A stretch of DNA of 64,000 nucleotides from Agromyces laixinhei (GCF_006337065.1 NZ_CP040872.1:496001-560000), one strand, 5' to 3'. Shown: positions 15,895-25,967, numbered from the stretch's first letter. A program made the numbers and translations. Notes: a model not told the origin generated them from the letters alone.

Positions 15895-17034
15895 ATGCCT
15901 TTCGACTTCGGCGCCCTGCGCCGCCGCCCAGACATCGAGGGCCAGGGACTCGAGGCATCGGATGCCGCCGACCGCCTGATCCTCGACGAGGCCGCGGCAC
16001 TCATCGGCGAAGCCGGGCCGGGGGAGATCGTCGTCGTCGACGACGCCTACGGGGCGCTCGCGCTGGCTGCGGCGGACGCCGGGGCACGGGGCATCCGCGT
16101 GCATCAGGATCTCGTGACGGGGGAGCGCGCGCTCGCCGAGAACGCGGGCAGGCTCGGCTTGACGGGCGAGGTGCGATCGCTGCCGCTCGGCGCCGAACTC
16201 CTTGCGGGAGCGCGGCTCGTGCTCATGCGCCTGCCGCGTTCGCTCGACCGGCTCGACGAGGTGTCGCAGCTCATCTCGACCCACGCCGACCCGGGGGTCG
16301 CCGTCGTCGCCGGCGGCAGGATCAAGCACATGTCGCTCACGATGAACGAGGTGCTCGGTCGCGGTTTCGGGCGGCTCGACGTGAGTCGTGCGCGGCAGAA
16401 GTCGCGCGTGCTGCTCGCGCGCGAGCCGCTCGACGAGACGCGGTCACCGGCCGCGTCCGGCCCGTCGTGGCCGCGCAGCAGCAGGCACGACGATCTCGGC
16501 CTCACGGTGGTGGCGCACGGCGGGGTCTTCGCCGGCACCGGCGTCGACATCGGCACCCGGTTCCTGCTTGCGCAGCTGAACGACGCGGTTCCGGATGCCG
16601 CGACCGCCGTCGATCTCGCGTGCGGCACGGGTGTCGTGGCGTCGTGGCTCGCGCGGGCACGGCCCGAACTGGTCGTCAGGGCGACCGACCGGTCGGCGTC
16701 TGCAGCGGCATCCGCTCGGCTGACCGCCGAGGCCAACGGGGTCGCCGGCCGTGTGCTCGTCACCCGCGCCGACGGGCTCGAGGCGTTCGCCGATGCGAGC
16801 GAGCGCCTCATCGTGCTGAACCCGCCCTTCCACAGCGACGCCGCAATCTCGGCGGGCATCGCGGCGCACCTCTTCGCCGACGCTGCGCGGGTGCTCGCCC
16901 CGAGCGGCGAACTCTGGTGCGTGTGGAACTCGCACCTGGCGTACCGGCCGCTCCTCGAACGTGTGGTCGGGCGCACCCGGCAGATCGCGCGGAACCCGAA
17001 GTTCACGGTCACGGCCTCGCGGCGGGCGGCTTGA
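15895..17034 (+). CDS. rRNA guanine-N2-methyltransferase, RlmG/RsmC-like
   Basis: 379 residues, the same size as E. coli RlmG, in two methyltransferase-like halves. The N-terminal half is degenerate (EIVVVDDAYGALALAAADAG, VHQDLVTGERALAENAG). The C-terminal half is catalytic: HGGVFAGTGVDIGTRFLL, motif I AVDLACGTGVVASWLA, and LIVLNPPFHSDAAIS, the NPPF motif IV that places guanine N2 in the site. RlmG modifies 23S rRNA G1835 and RsmC 16S G1207 in E. coli; which base is used here cannot be said. The gene stands alone upstream of clpS. Confidence 0.85.
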   Translation: MPFDFGALRRRPDIEGQGLEASDAADRLILDEAAALIGEAGPGEIVVVDDAYGALALAAADAGARGIRVHQDLVTGERALAENAGRLGLTGEVRSLPLGAELLAGARLVLMRLPRSLDRLDEVSQLISTHADPGVAVVAGGRIKHMSLTMNEVLGRGFGRLDVSRARQKSRVLLAREPLDETRSPAASGPSWPRSSRHDDLGLTVVAHGGVFAGTGVDIGTRFLLAQLNDAVPDAATAVDLACGTGVVASWLARARPELVVRATDRSASAAASARLTAEANGVAGRVLVTRADGLEAFADASERLIVLNPPFHSDAAISAGIAAHLFADAARVLAPSGELWCVWNSHLAYRPLLERVVGRTRQIARNPKFTVTASRRAA

Positions 17035-17104
17035 CGAACGGGGATCACCCCGGCGACGGCGCTCGCGAGGTGCGGGCGCGCGGACATCGTGTCAGGCTTG
17101 GAGA

Positions 17105-17395
17105 ATGACACTGACGCTCGAGCAACTCGACACCGAAGACGCCCTGCGCGCCGCGGTCGAGCTGCCGTGGCGCACGGTCGTGTGGGACGACCCGGTGAAC
17201 CTCATGACGTACGTGAGCTACGTCTTCCGCAGCTATTTCGGCTTCCCTCGAGACGAGGCCGAGCGCCTCATGCTGTGCGTGCACACCGAGGGCCGCGCCG
17301 TCGTCGCCACGGGCAACCGCGAAGCCATGGAGCGGCACGTGCAGGCGATGCACGGCTACGGGCTGCAGGCCACGGTCGAGAAGGCCGAGCCATGA
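17105..17395 (+). CDS. clpS: ATP-dependent Clp protease adaptor ClpS
   Basis: 96 residues. The family core is visible: WRTVVWDDPVNLMTYVSYVF (substrate-pocket region), then a helix with PRDEAERLMLCVHTEGRA and HVQAMHGYGLQATVEKA. ClpS delivers N-degron substrates to the ClpAP or ClpCP protease. The ATG at 17105 gives the usual length. The stop overlaps the start of the DUF2017 gene by 4 nt, a gene order common in actinobacteria. Confidence 0.95.
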   Translation: MTLTLEQLDTEDALRAAVELPWRTVVWDDPVNLMTYVSYVFRSYFGFPRDEAERLMLCVHTEGRAVVATGNREAMERHVQAMHGYGLQATVEKAEP

Positions 17396-17883
17396 TCGTC
17401 GCCGGGCTGGGCGGCGGCGACGGCGTGCGCATCGTGCTCGAGATCGAAGAGGCGATGCTGCTCTCCGAGCTCGCCGATCAGGTCGATTCGGTGCTGTTGC
17501 TCGGTGAAGCCGACGACCCGGCGCTCGGCCGGCTCCTGCCCGACGCGTACACCGATGACCGTGATGCCGCCCACGACTACACCCGCTACACGCGGGACAG
17601 CCTCGTCGACGGCAAGCGCCAGGCGGCTCAGCGCGTGCGCGATGCGACCGCGGTCGACGAGCACGGCGGCGCCGTGCAGATCGAACTCGACCAGTCGGAG
17701 GCATGGGGCTGGCTGACCTTCCTCACCGATCTGCGGCTCATTCTCGCCGAGCGGGTCGGCATCGTCGACGAAGACGAGGAAGAGGCCGACGAGACCCGCG
17801 ACGACTACCTGCGGGCCGCCTACGAGTGGGCCGGGTTCGTGCAGGGGTCGATGCTCGAGGTGCTCGACCCCATCAGGGGCTGA
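17392..17883 (+). CDS. DUF2017 family protein
   Basis: 163 residues, overlapping the clpS stop by ATGA. Features shared with DUF2017 are an early IEEAMLLSELADQV helix, RLLPDAYTDDRDAAHDY, and SEAWGWLTFLTDLRLILAER followed by acidic GIVDEDEEEADE and a C-terminal YEWAGFVQGSMLEVL helix. The function is not known; the constant pairing with clpS suggests a link to regulated proteolysis. Confidence 0.88.
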   Translation: MIVAGLGGGDGVRIVLEIEEAMLLSELADQVDSVLLLGEADDPALGRLLPDAYTDDRDAAHDYTRYTRDSLVDGKRQAAQRVRDATAVDEHGGAVQIELDQSEAWGWLTFLTDLRLILAERVGIVDEDEEEADETRDDYLRAAYEWAGFVQGSMLEVLDPIRG

Positions 17884-17962
17884 ACCGGTCGCAGGAACGT
17901 TCTCGACGGCTGGGTGTGCGTCGCTCCTCGGTCGGTGGGCCGATCGCTGGCATGCTGATGCC

Positions 17963-19090
17963 GTGAGTCGAGGAACAACGGCCATCGCACCGAAGCCGAT
18001 ATCGATCGGCCGCGTGCTGCGCCACCCGGCGGCCACCGCCGAATCGCTCGAGTCCATCGCGTTGCTCATCGGGGCGGCGACCTTCGTCGTCGGCATGGGC
18101 GTCGCCTGGTTCGTCTTCCTCGGTCAGGACCTGCCGATCGCCGGTCCCGGCTCACTCGGCGAGTTCGTCGCCGTCGGCTCCGCGGCCGCGACCCTCATCG
18201 CCTTTCTGCTCGGTCGTCTCGTGTTGAGAACGCGCAGCGCGGCGGGCTTCGCCGACGCCGCCGTGCCGGGCCTCGACGCTCCGGGCGCTCGAATCCACTG
18301 GTTCGACCTCACCGCGATCGCCCTGGCGCACGCGGCGATCGCGCTCCTCGGCTGGATCGGTCTCGCCGACCTGCTCGAGCAGAGCTTCCAGGGCGCGGTC
18401 GTCTTCACGATCCCGGGCGCCGTGCTCGCGGGCGTCGGCATGGCGGTCACCACCTACGCGGTCTTCCTCTCGTCGGCGCACCTGACACCGATGCTGCTCT
18501 CGTTCGTGCTCGCCCTCTTCCTCGTCGTCGGGGCGCTCGCGAGCATGCTGAGCGCGAGCGATCCGCTCTGGTGGCAGGAGAACCTGAGCGCACTCGGCAT
18601 GACGAACGACGTGTCGTCGCTCGCGTTCAACATGACGCTCATCATCGCCGGCGTGATCGTCACGACGATCGCCCGGTATGCGACCGCCGCGGTGCCCGCG
18701 ACGACGCACGTCGAGGTGCGCGGCCGCACCATCGTGCGCGTCGGCATGATCCTCATCGGCATCTTCCTCGCGTGCGTCGGCATCTTCCCGGTCGATCAGT
18801 TCTTCGTCGTGCACAACACGGTCGCCACGGGCATGGCGGTCGCCTACGCCGTGCTCGTGATCGGACTGCGCTGGTTCATCCCGTCGATGCCGAAGGTCTT
18901 CATCCTGCTCGGCTACGTCTACGTCGGGGTGATCGTCATGCTCGCCGTGTTCTTCGCGACCGGCTACTACAACCTCACCGCGGTCGAGCTCGTCGCGGCC
19001 GTGCTCATCTTCAGCTGGATCATCGTCTTCCTTCGCAACACCGGGGCGAGTCACGGTCCGTCGACGGATGCCACGGCGCCCCCTCTCTGA
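17963..19090 (+). CDS. DUF998-type polytopic membrane protein
   Basis: 375 residues with about ten hydrophobic helices. Starts at a GTG ([13 protein letters not shown]) with a soluble head of some 35 residues. Segments like [20 protein letters not shown] and [20 protein letters not shown] fit the DUF998 (frag1/YwaF-like) family of unknown role; the conserved FPVD...H pattern lies between helices 6 and 7. The C-terminal tail is short and polar. It is separated by 79 nt from the clpS-DUF2017 pair and by 56 nt from the epoxide hydrolase gene. Confidence 0.75.
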   Translation: MSRGTTAIAPKPISIGRVLRHPAATAESLESIALLIGAATFVVGMGVAWFVFLGQDLPIAGPGSLGEFVAVGSAAATLIAFLLGRLVLRTRSAAGFADAAVPGLDAPGARIHWFDLTAIALAHAAIALLGWIGLADLLEQSFQGAVVFTIPGAVLAGVGMAVTTYAVFLSSAHLTPMLLSFVLALFLVVGALASMLSASDPLWWQENLSALGMTNDVSSLAFNMTLIIAGVIVTTIARYATAAVPATTHVEVRGRTIVRVGMILIGIFLACVGIFPVDQFFVVHNTVATGMAVAYAVLVIGLRWFIPSMPKVFILLGYVYVGVIVMLAVFFATGYYNLTAVELVAAVLIFSWIIVFLRNTGASHGPSTDATAPPL

Positions 19091-19146
19091 GTCAGTTCCG
19101 AGAATGCGGACAGGAACTGTCCAGTTGGGTGCGTATCGTCGCCGGT

Positions 19147-20301
19147 ATGAATCACGAAGACACTGACATCCGGCCCTTCCGCATCGACGTTCCGCAGGCC
19201 GACCTCGACGACCTGAACCGTCGTCTCGCCGACACGCGCTGGCCCGAGGAGTTGCCCGGCGTCGGCTGGTCGTACGGAACCCCCACGAGCTACCTGCAGG
19301 GGCTCGCCGACTACTGGCAGAACACCTACGACTGGCGCGAGCACGAGGCGAAGCTGAACGCGTTCCCGCAGTTCACGACCACGATCGACGGCCAGAACGT
19401 GCACTTCCTGCACGTGCGCTCGCCCGAACCGAACGCCATGCCGCTGCTGCTCACGCACGGCTGGCCGGGCTCGATCGTGGAGTTCATGAACATCATCGGA
19501 CCGCTCACCGATCCGCGTGCGCACGGCGGCGACCCGGCCGACGCGTTCCACATCGTGGCCCCGTCGATGCCCGGCTTCGGCTTCTCAGGCCCCACGCACG
19601 AGACCGGCTGGGACATGTCGCGGATCGCCCGCGCCTGGGCCGAGCTCATGGGCCGGCTCGGCTACGAACGATACGGCGCCCAGGGCGGCGACACCGGCTC
19701 GGTGATCTCGCCGATGATCGGCCGGATCGCGCCCGAGCGCGTCATCGGCGTGCATGTGAACGGCGGCCTCGGCTTCCCGTCCGGCGATCCGGCGGAGTTC
19801 GCGGCCATGACCGAGACCGAGCAGGCGCGGCTTGCGGCGTTGGAAGAGCAGATGGAGGACGGCGCCGGCTACGCCATCATCCAGTCGACACGGCCGCAGA
19901 CGGTCGGCGTCGGTCTCTCGGACTCGCCGTCGGCGCAACTCGCGTGGATCGTGGAGCGGTTCAAGGAATGGACCGACCCCGCCGCCGAACTGCCCGAGGA
20001 CGCGGTCGACATCGACCAGCTGCTCACGAACGTGAGCGTCTACTGGCTCACCGGCACGGCGACGTCGGCCGCCAGGCTCTACCGGGAAGGCCGTGCCAGC
20101 TGGGGGCAGGAGACCGAGCGGAGCGACGTGCCCTCAGGGGTCGCGGTGTTCCCCGGAGACTCCGGAATCCGCACGGTCGCCGAGCGCGAGCACAACGTCG
20201 TGCACTGGTCGGAGTTCGATCGCGGCGGCCACTTCCCGGCCATGGAGGTTCCCGAGCTCCTCGTCGGCGACGTCCGCGGCTTCTTCCGCGGCCTCCGCTG
20301 A
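19147..20301 (+). CDS. epoxide hydrolase family alpha/beta hydrolase
   Basis: 384 residues. It opens with the EHN-type N-terminal domain ([27 protein letters not shown]). The core shows HGWPGS (oxyanion HGxP), the catalytic Asp in the GAQGGDTGS nucleophile elbow, a tyrosine-bearing lid ([14 protein letters not shown]) and the late [11 protein letters not shown] with the catalytic His. These match microsomal-type epoxide hydrolases, which open epoxides to diols. ATG at 19147 agrees with the family N-terminus. A strong terminator follows at 20315-20349. Confidence 0.93.
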   Translation: MNHEDTDIRPFRIDVPQADLDDLNRRLADTRWPEELPGVGWSYGTPTSYLQGLADYWQNTYDWREHEAKLNAFPQFTTTIDGQNVHFLHVRSPEPNAMPLLLTHGWPGSIVEFMNIIGPLTDPRAHGGDPADAFHIVAPSMPGFGFSGPTHETGWDMSRIARAWAELMGRLGYERYGAQGGDTGSVISPMIGRIAPERVIGVHVNGGLGFPSGDPAEFAAMTETEQARLAALEEQMEDGAGYAIIQSTRPQTVGVGLSDSPSAQLAWIVERFKEWTDPAAELPEDAVDIDQLLTNVSVYWLTGTATSAARLYREGRASWGQETERSDVPSGVAVFPGDSGIRTVAEREHNVVHWSEFDRGGHFPAMEVPELLVGDVRGFFRGLR

Positions 20302-20314
20302 CGGAGGAGATGCA

Positions 20315-20349
20315 GAGAGGGCCGGATGCACGACGCATCCGGCCCTCTC
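20315..20349. terminator. bidirectional terminator
   Basis: Perfect 15-bp stem GAGAGGGCCGGATGC (20315-20329) with its complement (20335-20349), 5-nt loop ACGAC, between the convergent epoxide hydrolase and SHOCT genes. Confidence 0.88.
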
Positions 20350-20365
20350 ACGTGCAGGTCTGGAA

Positions 20366-20776
20366 TCAGACGGTCTGCGTTGGGTGCGCGAGCGCCTTGG
20401 CCTTCAGGAGGTCGAACTCCTGCTGGTTGATGCTGCCCGAATCGAGCAGGCCCTTCGCCTTCGCGATCTCATCCGACGGGCTCGCGGCGGTGCCGGCGGC
20501 CTGGCGGATGTAGTCGTCGGTCGCCGCCTGAGCCTGCTTGTACTCCTTCTGCGAGCGCTCGGCCATGCCCTTGCCGCGTGCGATCAGGTACACCAACGCG
20601 GTGAGGAACGGCACGAAGATCAGGAAGATGATCCAGAGCGCCTTCCACCAGCCGTTGAGCTTCTGGTCGCGGAACAGGTCGCCGATGATCGCGAAGAGCG
20701 CGAACAGATAGGCGATGAACGCGAACGCCATGACGAACCACCAGATCAGATCCCAGAAACTCTCCCAGAAACTCAT
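20366..20776 (-). CDS. membrane protein with PLD-N-like and SHOCT domains
   Basis: 136 residues. Two membrane helices (LIWWFVMAFAFIAYLFALFA and LWIIFLIFVPFLTALVYLIA) flank a polar FRDQKLNGWWKA loop, as in the PLDc_N type of membrane anchor. A cytoplasmic linker is followed by the SHOCT motif at about residues 103-132 (DEIAKAKGLLDSGSINQQEF, DLLKAKAL). SHOCT is a short C-terminal domain of unknown role often found on membrane proteins. The start ATG at 20776 is followed directly by MSFWESF. Confidence 0.85.
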   Translation of the reverse strand: MSFWESFWDLIWWFVMAFAFIAYLFALFAIIGDLFRDQKLNGWWKALWIIFLIFVPFLTALVYLIARGKGMAERSQKEYKQAQAATDDYIRQAAGTAASPSDEIAKAKGLLDSGSINQQEFDLLKAKALAHPTQTV

Positions 20777-21075
20777 ATGCAGCCTTTCGACGAAGATCGA
20801 GCGCCCCCCAATTGAGCGCTGCTGAGGTGAACCTATCGCGTGGTGCGACCGCGCGTCCAGAGCATGTTCTGCAGGGCACGATGGCCGCGCGGCGGCGCAC
20901 ATTCCGGCCGCAGCGCCCGCGCGCCGGTATTCTCTGCTGCAGGAGGGACCATGGCGGACTGGGTGGCATGCCTCGACATCGTCGGCGGGAGCCTCGGCTC
21001 CGGCCTTTGCGCGCCAGGTGCGCGCCGCCATGACCTGCCGCCGGCACCTGTGGCGCCACCCGACGGGATCCGACC

Positions 21076-22392
21076 ATGAGTCTCGCCATCCCGCCGCGCG
21101 ACCCCGACGTCACGCCGAAGCGGCTCGCGCTGCTCGCGATTCCGGCGCTCGCGATCGGGGCGATCTCGGCCGTCGTGCTCTGGGCGCTCAACGGCGTCGC
21201 GAGCATGCTGGAGTCGGTGCTGTGGGCGACGATCCCCGATGCGCTCGGTGTCGACCCCTCGGGCTGGTGGATCGTGATCGTGCTCACGCTCACGGGACTC
21301 GCGGTGGGACTCGTGTTGCGGTACATCCCCGGTCACGGCGGCCCCGACTCGGCGACCACCGATCTCGTCGAGGAACCGCAGCCCCTGAGAAACCTGCCGG
21401 GCGTGCTGATCGTCACGGTGCTGGCGCTCGCGGGCGGGGTGAGCCTCGGGCCCGAGAACCCGATCATCGCGGTCAACACGGCACTCATGGTGGCCGCCAT
21501 CGCACGGCTGATGCCTGCGGTGCCGAAGCAGCTCACCGTGCTGCTCGCGGCCTCTGCCACGATCGGAGCGCTCTTCGGCACCCCCGTCGCAGCAGCGCTC
21601 ATCTTCACCGGCATCCTGGCCGCGCTGAAGTCGGGCGGCGCGCTGTGGGATCGCCTCTTCCTGCCGCTCGTCGCGGCCGGGGCGGGCTCCTTCACGATGC
21701 ACCTCCTCGGTGCACCGCCGTTCAAGTTCGCCGTGCCGCCCTACGGAACCCCGCAGGCGTTCGACCTCCTCACGGGCGCGATCGTCGCGACCGCCGCAAC
21801 GGTCGTCGGGCTCGCGATGCTCGCGGCGTTCCCGATCATCTACCGAGCGATGCATTCCCTGCGGCACCCCGTGCTCATCGCCACGGCGGGCGGGCTGCTC
21901 CTCGGGCTCCTCGGTCTGCTCGGCGGCCCCATCACGATGTTCAAGGGCCTCGAGGAGATCGGTGAACTCCTCGAGGATCCCGGCGCCTACAACGCGCCGC
22001 AGCTGGCCGCCATCGCCGGAATCAAGATGCTGGCGTTGCTCATCGCGGCGAGCTCGCTGTTCCGCGGCGGCCGCGTCTTTCCGGCCACCTTCATCGGGGT
22101 GGCCCTCGGCATGCTCGGCAATGCACTCATTCCCTCGCTGCCGCTCGGCCTCGCGATCGGCTGTGCGATCGTCGGGGTGCTCCTCGTCGTGACCCGCGAC
22201 GGCTGGATCGCGATCTTCGTCGCCGTCGCCGTGGCCGGCGACATCACGATCCTCCCGATGCTCTGCGTGATCGTGCTGCCGGCGTGGCTCCTCGTCACGC
22301 GGGCTCCCGCGTTCCGGATCCTTCCGCCCGAGACGCCCGCGCCGCCGCCGGCCGCCTCACCGCCGGCCTCGACGACCGGGGGAGTCGAATGA
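21076..22392 (+). CDS. ClC-like ion channel/transporter (YfeO-type)
   Basis: 438 residues with 10-12 membrane helices. The segment GGVSLGPENPI corresponds to the ClC selectivity motif GKxGPxxH/GREGP in altered form, and GALFGTPVAAALIFTGILAA and RGGRVFPATFIG match the helix N and Tyr/Phe regions of ClC proteins. Replacement of the usual G-[RK]-E-G-P by SLGPENP is typical of the divergent YfeO branch, whose ion is not well defined. First of a run of rightward membrane transport genes. The C-terminal tail is Pro-rich. Confidence 0.85.
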   Translation: MSLAIPPRDPDVTPKRLALLAIPALAIGAISAVVLWALNGVASMLESVLWATIPDALGVDPSGWWIVIVLTLTGLAVGLVLRYIPGHGGPDSATTDLVEEPQPLRNLPGVLIVTVLALAGGVSLGPENPIIAVNTALMVAAIARLMPAVPKQLTVLLAASATIGALFGTPVAAALIFTGILAALKSGGALWDRLFLPLVAAGAGSFTMHLLGAPPFKFAVPPYGTPQAFDLLTGAIVATAATVVGLAMLAAFPIIYRAMHSLRHPVLIATAGGLLLGLLGLLGGPITMFKGLEEIGELLEDPGAYNAPQLAAIAGIKMLALLIAASSLFRGGRVFPATFIGVALGMLGNALIPSLPLGLAIGCAIVGVLLVVTRDGWIAIFVAVAVAGDITILPMLCVIVLPAWLLVTRAPAFRILPPETPAPPPAASPPASTTGGVE

Positions 22393-22454
22393 GCATCGTG
22401 TGCGAAGCGGCATCCGCTCGCTAGTGTCGACCTGAGCAGACGGAGGGGGAACCG

Positions 22455-24110
22455 GTGCAGAGACCGCTGGCGGGCCTCAATGGCAAGAACCTCGTTCGCG
22501 AACTGACCGCGGGCGTCACGCTGCTTGCGATCGCGATCCCCCTGAACATCGGCTACGCGCAGATCGCGGGCCTGCCGGCGACCGCCGGCCTGTACGCGCT
22601 CATCGTGCCGACCGTGGTCTACGCACTCGTCGTCTCGTCGCGCCAGCTGATCGTGTCTCCGGATGCCGCGGCAGCCGCCCTCGTCGCCTCATCGATCGGC
22701 GGTCTCGCGACGGCCGGCAGCGACGACTATGCGACGCTCGCCCTCGCGCAGGCGATCATCTGCGGCATCCTCTTCGTGCTCATGTCGGTGTTCAAGCTCG
22801 GCTTCATCGCGAACTTCCTGTCGAAGCCGATCCTCGTGGGCTTCGTCGGCGGCCTCGCCCTCGACATCCTCGTGAGCCAGATCGCGAAGATGCTCGGCGT
22901 GAAGATCGACTCCGGCGGCGAGTTCGTCGACAAGGTCGTCGGGCTCGTCTCGGGCATCGGCACCCTGAACCCGTGGTCGTTGCTCATCGCGACGATCTCG
23001 GTCGCGGTGCTGATCGTCGGGCAACGATTCGTCAAGCTCGTGCCGTGGGCGCTCATCGTGCTCGTCGTCGCGACGGTGACGGTCGTGATCGCCGACCTCG
23101 ACGACGCCGGGGTCGACGTGCTCGGCGAGGTGCCCGCCGGCCCACCCGCGCTCACCTGGCCGGTCATCGACTGGACGACGTGGCTCCTGCTCGTGCCCTC
23201 GGCGATCGCGCTCACGATGGTGACGACGGCCGAGGGGCTCCTCGTCTCTCGCGCGTACGGTGAGAAACGCAACTACGCCGTGCGGCCGAACCGCGACCTG
23301 CTCGCCTTCGGCGTCGGGAACATCGCGGCCGGCGCGAGCGGGAGCTTCACCATGGGGTCGTCGACCTCACGAACCGCGGCGATGGATCAGGCGGGTTCCC
23401 GCACGCAACTGCCCTCGCTCGTGCTCGCCGTCGGCACGCTCCTGCTCCTGCTCTTCGGCACCGCGCTGCTCGCCGACATCCCGTCGCCGGCGATCGGTGC
23501 GATCGTCGGCGTCGCGATCCTGCCGCTCCTCGGCATCACGGACTTCCGCATGCTGTGGCGGGTCGACCGCTTCGAGTTCACGATCGCCGCAGTGTGCTTT
23601 CTCGTGACGCTCTTCGTCGGCTCGATCGCCGGCATCGTCGTCGCCTTCGTGCTCGCGCTCATCAACCTCGCGAAGCGCGCGGCGAATCCCCCGATCGACG
23701 TGCTCGCGGCCGGCGACTCGCCCGCAGAATCGCTCCTCGGGGAGGCCCCGGCCGGCACGATGACGGCGCCCGGCGTGATCGTCGTCCGGCTCGCAGCGCC
23801 GTTGTTCTTCGCGAACGGCTCGGTCTTCGCCGACGCCGTGAAGAAGGCCGTCGCCGCCGTGCCCGATGGCACGGTGCAGCACGTCGTGATCGACATGGAG
23901 GCCGTCACCGACGTCGATGTGACCGGAGCCGAGAGCTTCACCGCGCTCGTCGCCTGGCTCGACGCTCGGAGCATCGAGCTCGGATTCAGCCGGGTTCGCT
24001 CGGACGCGCGCGACCGGCTCGCCGACCTCGGCCTGCTCGGCGACCGGCGTATCTTCGACACCAATCGGGCCGCGATCGTGGCCCTTTCGAGCACGCCGCA
24101 GGAGTTGTAG
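22455..24110 (+). CDS. SulP family anion transporter with STAS domain
   Basis: 551 residues. The membrane part starts LVRELTAGVTLLAIAIPLNI and GYAQIAGLPATAGLYALIVP, the SulP signature, and has GNIAAGASGSFTMGSSTSRT in the second half. The cytoplasmic STAS domain occupies about the last 140 residues, with FANGSVFADAVKKAV and the VVIDMEAVTDVDVTGAESFT loop. SulP proteins move sulfate, bicarbonate or dicarboxylates; the substrate here is open. The GTG start has GGAGGGGGAACC upstream. Confidence 0.93.
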   Translation: MQRPLAGLNGKNLVRELTAGVTLLAIAIPLNIGYAQIAGLPATAGLYALIVPTVVYALVVSSRQLIVSPDAAAAALVASSIGGLATAGSDDYATLALAQAIICGILFVLMSVFKLGFIANFLSKPILVGFVGGLALDILVSQIAKMLGVKIDSGGEFVDKVVGLVSGIGTLNPWSLLIATISVAVLIVGQRFVKLVPWALIVLVVATVTVVIADLDDAGVDVLGEVPAGPPALTWPVIDWTTWLLLVPSAIALTMVTTAEGLLVSRAYGEKRNYAVRPNRDLLAFGVGNIAAGASGSFTMGSSTSRTAAMDQAGSRTQLPSLVLAVGTLLLLLFGTALLADIPSPAIGAIVGVAILPLLGITDFRMLWRVDRFEFTIAAVCFLVTLFVGSIAGIVVAFVLALINLAKRAANPPIDVLAAGDSPAESLLGEAPAGTMTAPGVIVVRLAAPLFFANGSVFADAVKKAVAAVPDGTVQHVVIDMEAVTDVDVTGAESFTALVAWLDARSIELGFSRVRSDARDRLADLGLLGDRRIFDTNRAAIVALSSTPQEL

Positions 24111-24149
24111 CAGACGGCGGCCCGGGCCGCCAGACAGGAGTGAGTCATC

Positions 24150-24821
24150 ATGGGTGAGGTCATCGGCGGCATTCTGCCGCTCGCACTCGGTGTTGCGATC
24201 AGCCCGGTGCCGATCATCGCGGCGATCCTCATGCTGCTCTCGCCGAAGGCGAAGGGCACGAGCGTCGGCTTCATGCTCGGCTGGGTGCTCGGCATCGTCG
24301 TCGCGGTCGTGGTGTTCACGCTGCTCGCCTCGGTCATCCCCGAACAAGACCCCGACGCCTCGAATCCGATCGCCGGCGTGATCAAGCTGGTCCTCGGCGC
24401 GGGCCTGCTGTTCCTCGCGCTGAGGCAATGGCGCGGTCGCCCGAAGGCGGGTGAGGCGGCCGCACTGCCGAAGTGGATGTCGGCGATCGACACGATGACC
24501 ACGATGCGGGGCGCGGTGCTCGGCTTCCTGCTCTCTGCCGTCAACCCGAAGAACCTGCTGATGGCCGCGGGCGCCGGCGTGATCATCGGCACGGGCGGCC
24601 TGAGCGGCGGCGAGATCACGCTGTCGATCGTGGTCTTCACGATCATCGCCGCGTGCTCGGTCGCGGTGCCCGTCATCGCCTACCTCCTCGCCTCCGCGAA
24701 GATGGCCGCACCGCTCGAGTCGCTCCGCGGCTGGCTCGTGCAGAACAACGCGACCGTCATGGCGGTGCTGCTCCTCGTCATCGGGGTCGTGCTCATCGGC
24801 AAGGGCATCGGCAGCTTCTGA
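24150..24821 (+). CDS. GAP family membrane protein (Sap/LysE-like)
   Basis: 223 residues, six membrane helices. It fits the GAP/Sap family: an N-terminal LPLALGVAISPVPIIAAILM, then SPKAKGTSVGFMLGWVLGIV, and NPKNLLMAAGAGVIIG in the second half. Such proteins include the mycobacterial Sap required for placing sulfolipids/glycopeptidolipids at the surface; in other actinobacteria the cargo is not known. The stop codon overlaps the next start (TGATG), so it is coupled to the PerM-type gene. Confidence 0.88.
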   Translation: MGEVIGGILPLALGVAISPVPIIAAILMLLSPKAKGTSVGFMLGWVLGIVVAVVVFTLLASVIPEQDPDASNPIAGVIKLVLGAGLLFLALRQWRGRPKAGEAAALPKWMSAIDTMTTMRGAVLGFLLSAVNPKNLLMAAGAGVIIGTGGLSGGEITLSIVVFTIIAACSVAVPVIAYLLASAKMAAPLESLRGWLVQNNATVMAVLLLVIGVVLIGKGIGSF

Positions 24822-25885
24822 TGACGGATGCCGCGCGGCCCGCCGAGCCCGGGCGAGGCACCCTCGCGTACGGCAGCCGCGTGCTGATCACGCTCGCCGG
24901 CGCAGTCGTCGTGTTCGCCGGAGTCTGGTTCGCCCGCGACATCCTCGCACCGGCTGCGGTCGCCGCCGTCGTCGTGATCATCGCGCATCCGTTGCGCCGC
25001 CCGCTCGAGCGTCGCGGCTGGCCGGGCTGGCTCGCGACCACCGCGGTGATCGTGCTCGCGTACGCGATTCTCGCGATCCTCGGCACACTGCTCGTCGTGG
25101 CATCCGCTCAGTTCATCGGAATGCTCCCCGACTATGCCGACGAACTGGCTGCGACCGTGCAGTCCATCATCGACTGGCTCACCTCGCTCGGCATGACGAG
25201 CGAATCGGCCGCCGGGGCAGCAGCCTCGATCGATCCGCAGACGCTGCTCGATGTCGCGGCCGGCATCGCCGACGCCGTGTTCGGTGCCGCGACCGCATTC
25301 TTCTTCGTGCTCGCCTACGTCATCTTCATGGCAGCGGATGCCTCGCGCCTCGGTCGCGACGACCGGGTCTTCGGCACCGCGGCGGCCGACGTGATCGGGG
25401 CCCGCTACTTCTCGGGTGTGCGCCGGTATTACGTGGTGAACGCGTCGTTCGGTCTCGTCGTCGCCGTGCTCGACGGGCTCTTCCTGTGGTGGGTCGGGGT
25501 GCCGATCCCGCTCGTCTGGGCGATCCTCGCCTTCGTCACCAACTTCATCCCGAACATCGGCTTCGTGATCGGGGTCATCCCGCCCGCCGTGCTCGCGCTC
25601 GTCGTGGGCGGCTGGCCGCTCTTCGTCGTCGTGGTGCTCGTCTACAGCGTCATCAACGTCGTGCTCCAGGTGCTCGTGCAGCCGAAGTTCGTGAGCGACG
25701 CGGTGGGGCTGAGCCTCACCCTCACGTTCTTCTCGGTCGTGTTCTGGGCGCTCGTGATCGGGCCGATCGGGGCGATCCTCTGCATCCCGCTGACCCTGCT
25801 CGTGCGCGCCCTGCTGCTCGAGCCCGACCAGCGATCGGGGCCGCTGCGACGACTCTCGGGCGACCCGCAGGCACGGGCGACCTGA
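24821..25885 (+). CDS. AI-2E/PerM family transporter
   Basis: 354 residues. Two N-terminal helix pairs (VFAGVWFARDILAPAAVAAV, ILAILGTLLVVASAQFIGML) are followed by a periplasmic-type helical region and four or five C-terminal helices with GVPIPLVWAILAFVTNFIPN, IGFVIGVIPP and VLVQPKFVSDAVGLS. That order is characteristic of the AI-2E (PerM/YdiK) family, which includes the TqsA autoinducer-2 exporter and Na+/H+ antiporters. The ATG overlaps the previous stop by 1 nt. Confidence 0.9.
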   Translation: MTDAARPAEPGRGTLAYGSRVLITLAGAVVVFAGVWFARDILAPAAVAAVVVIIAHPLRRPLERRGWPGWLATTAVIVLAYAILAILGTLLVVASAQFIGMLPDYADELAATVQSIIDWLTSLGMTSESAAGAAASIDPQTLLDVAAGIADAVFGAATAFFFVLAYVIFMAADASRLGRDDRVFGTAAADVIGARYFSGVRRYYVVNASFGLVVAVLDGLFLWWVGVPIPLVWAILAFVTNFIPNIGFVIGVIPPAVLALVVGGWPLFVVVVLVYSVINVVLQVLVQPKFVSDAVGLSLTLTFFSVVFWALVIGPIGAILCIPLTLLVRALLLEPDQRSGPLRRLSGDPQARAT

Positions 25886-25967
25886 CGTTCACCGGGGATT
25901 CGCACCGGACTCTGGTGCACTGGCCCCGTGCGCGCGTAGTCTGCAGACACGTGAGATTGGGGAGATC

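Noticed and set aside
17089..17391. Longer start for the DUF2017 gene overlapping clpS
   Set aside because: It would read clpS in the wrong frame; the ATGA overlap at 17392 is the normal coupled start.
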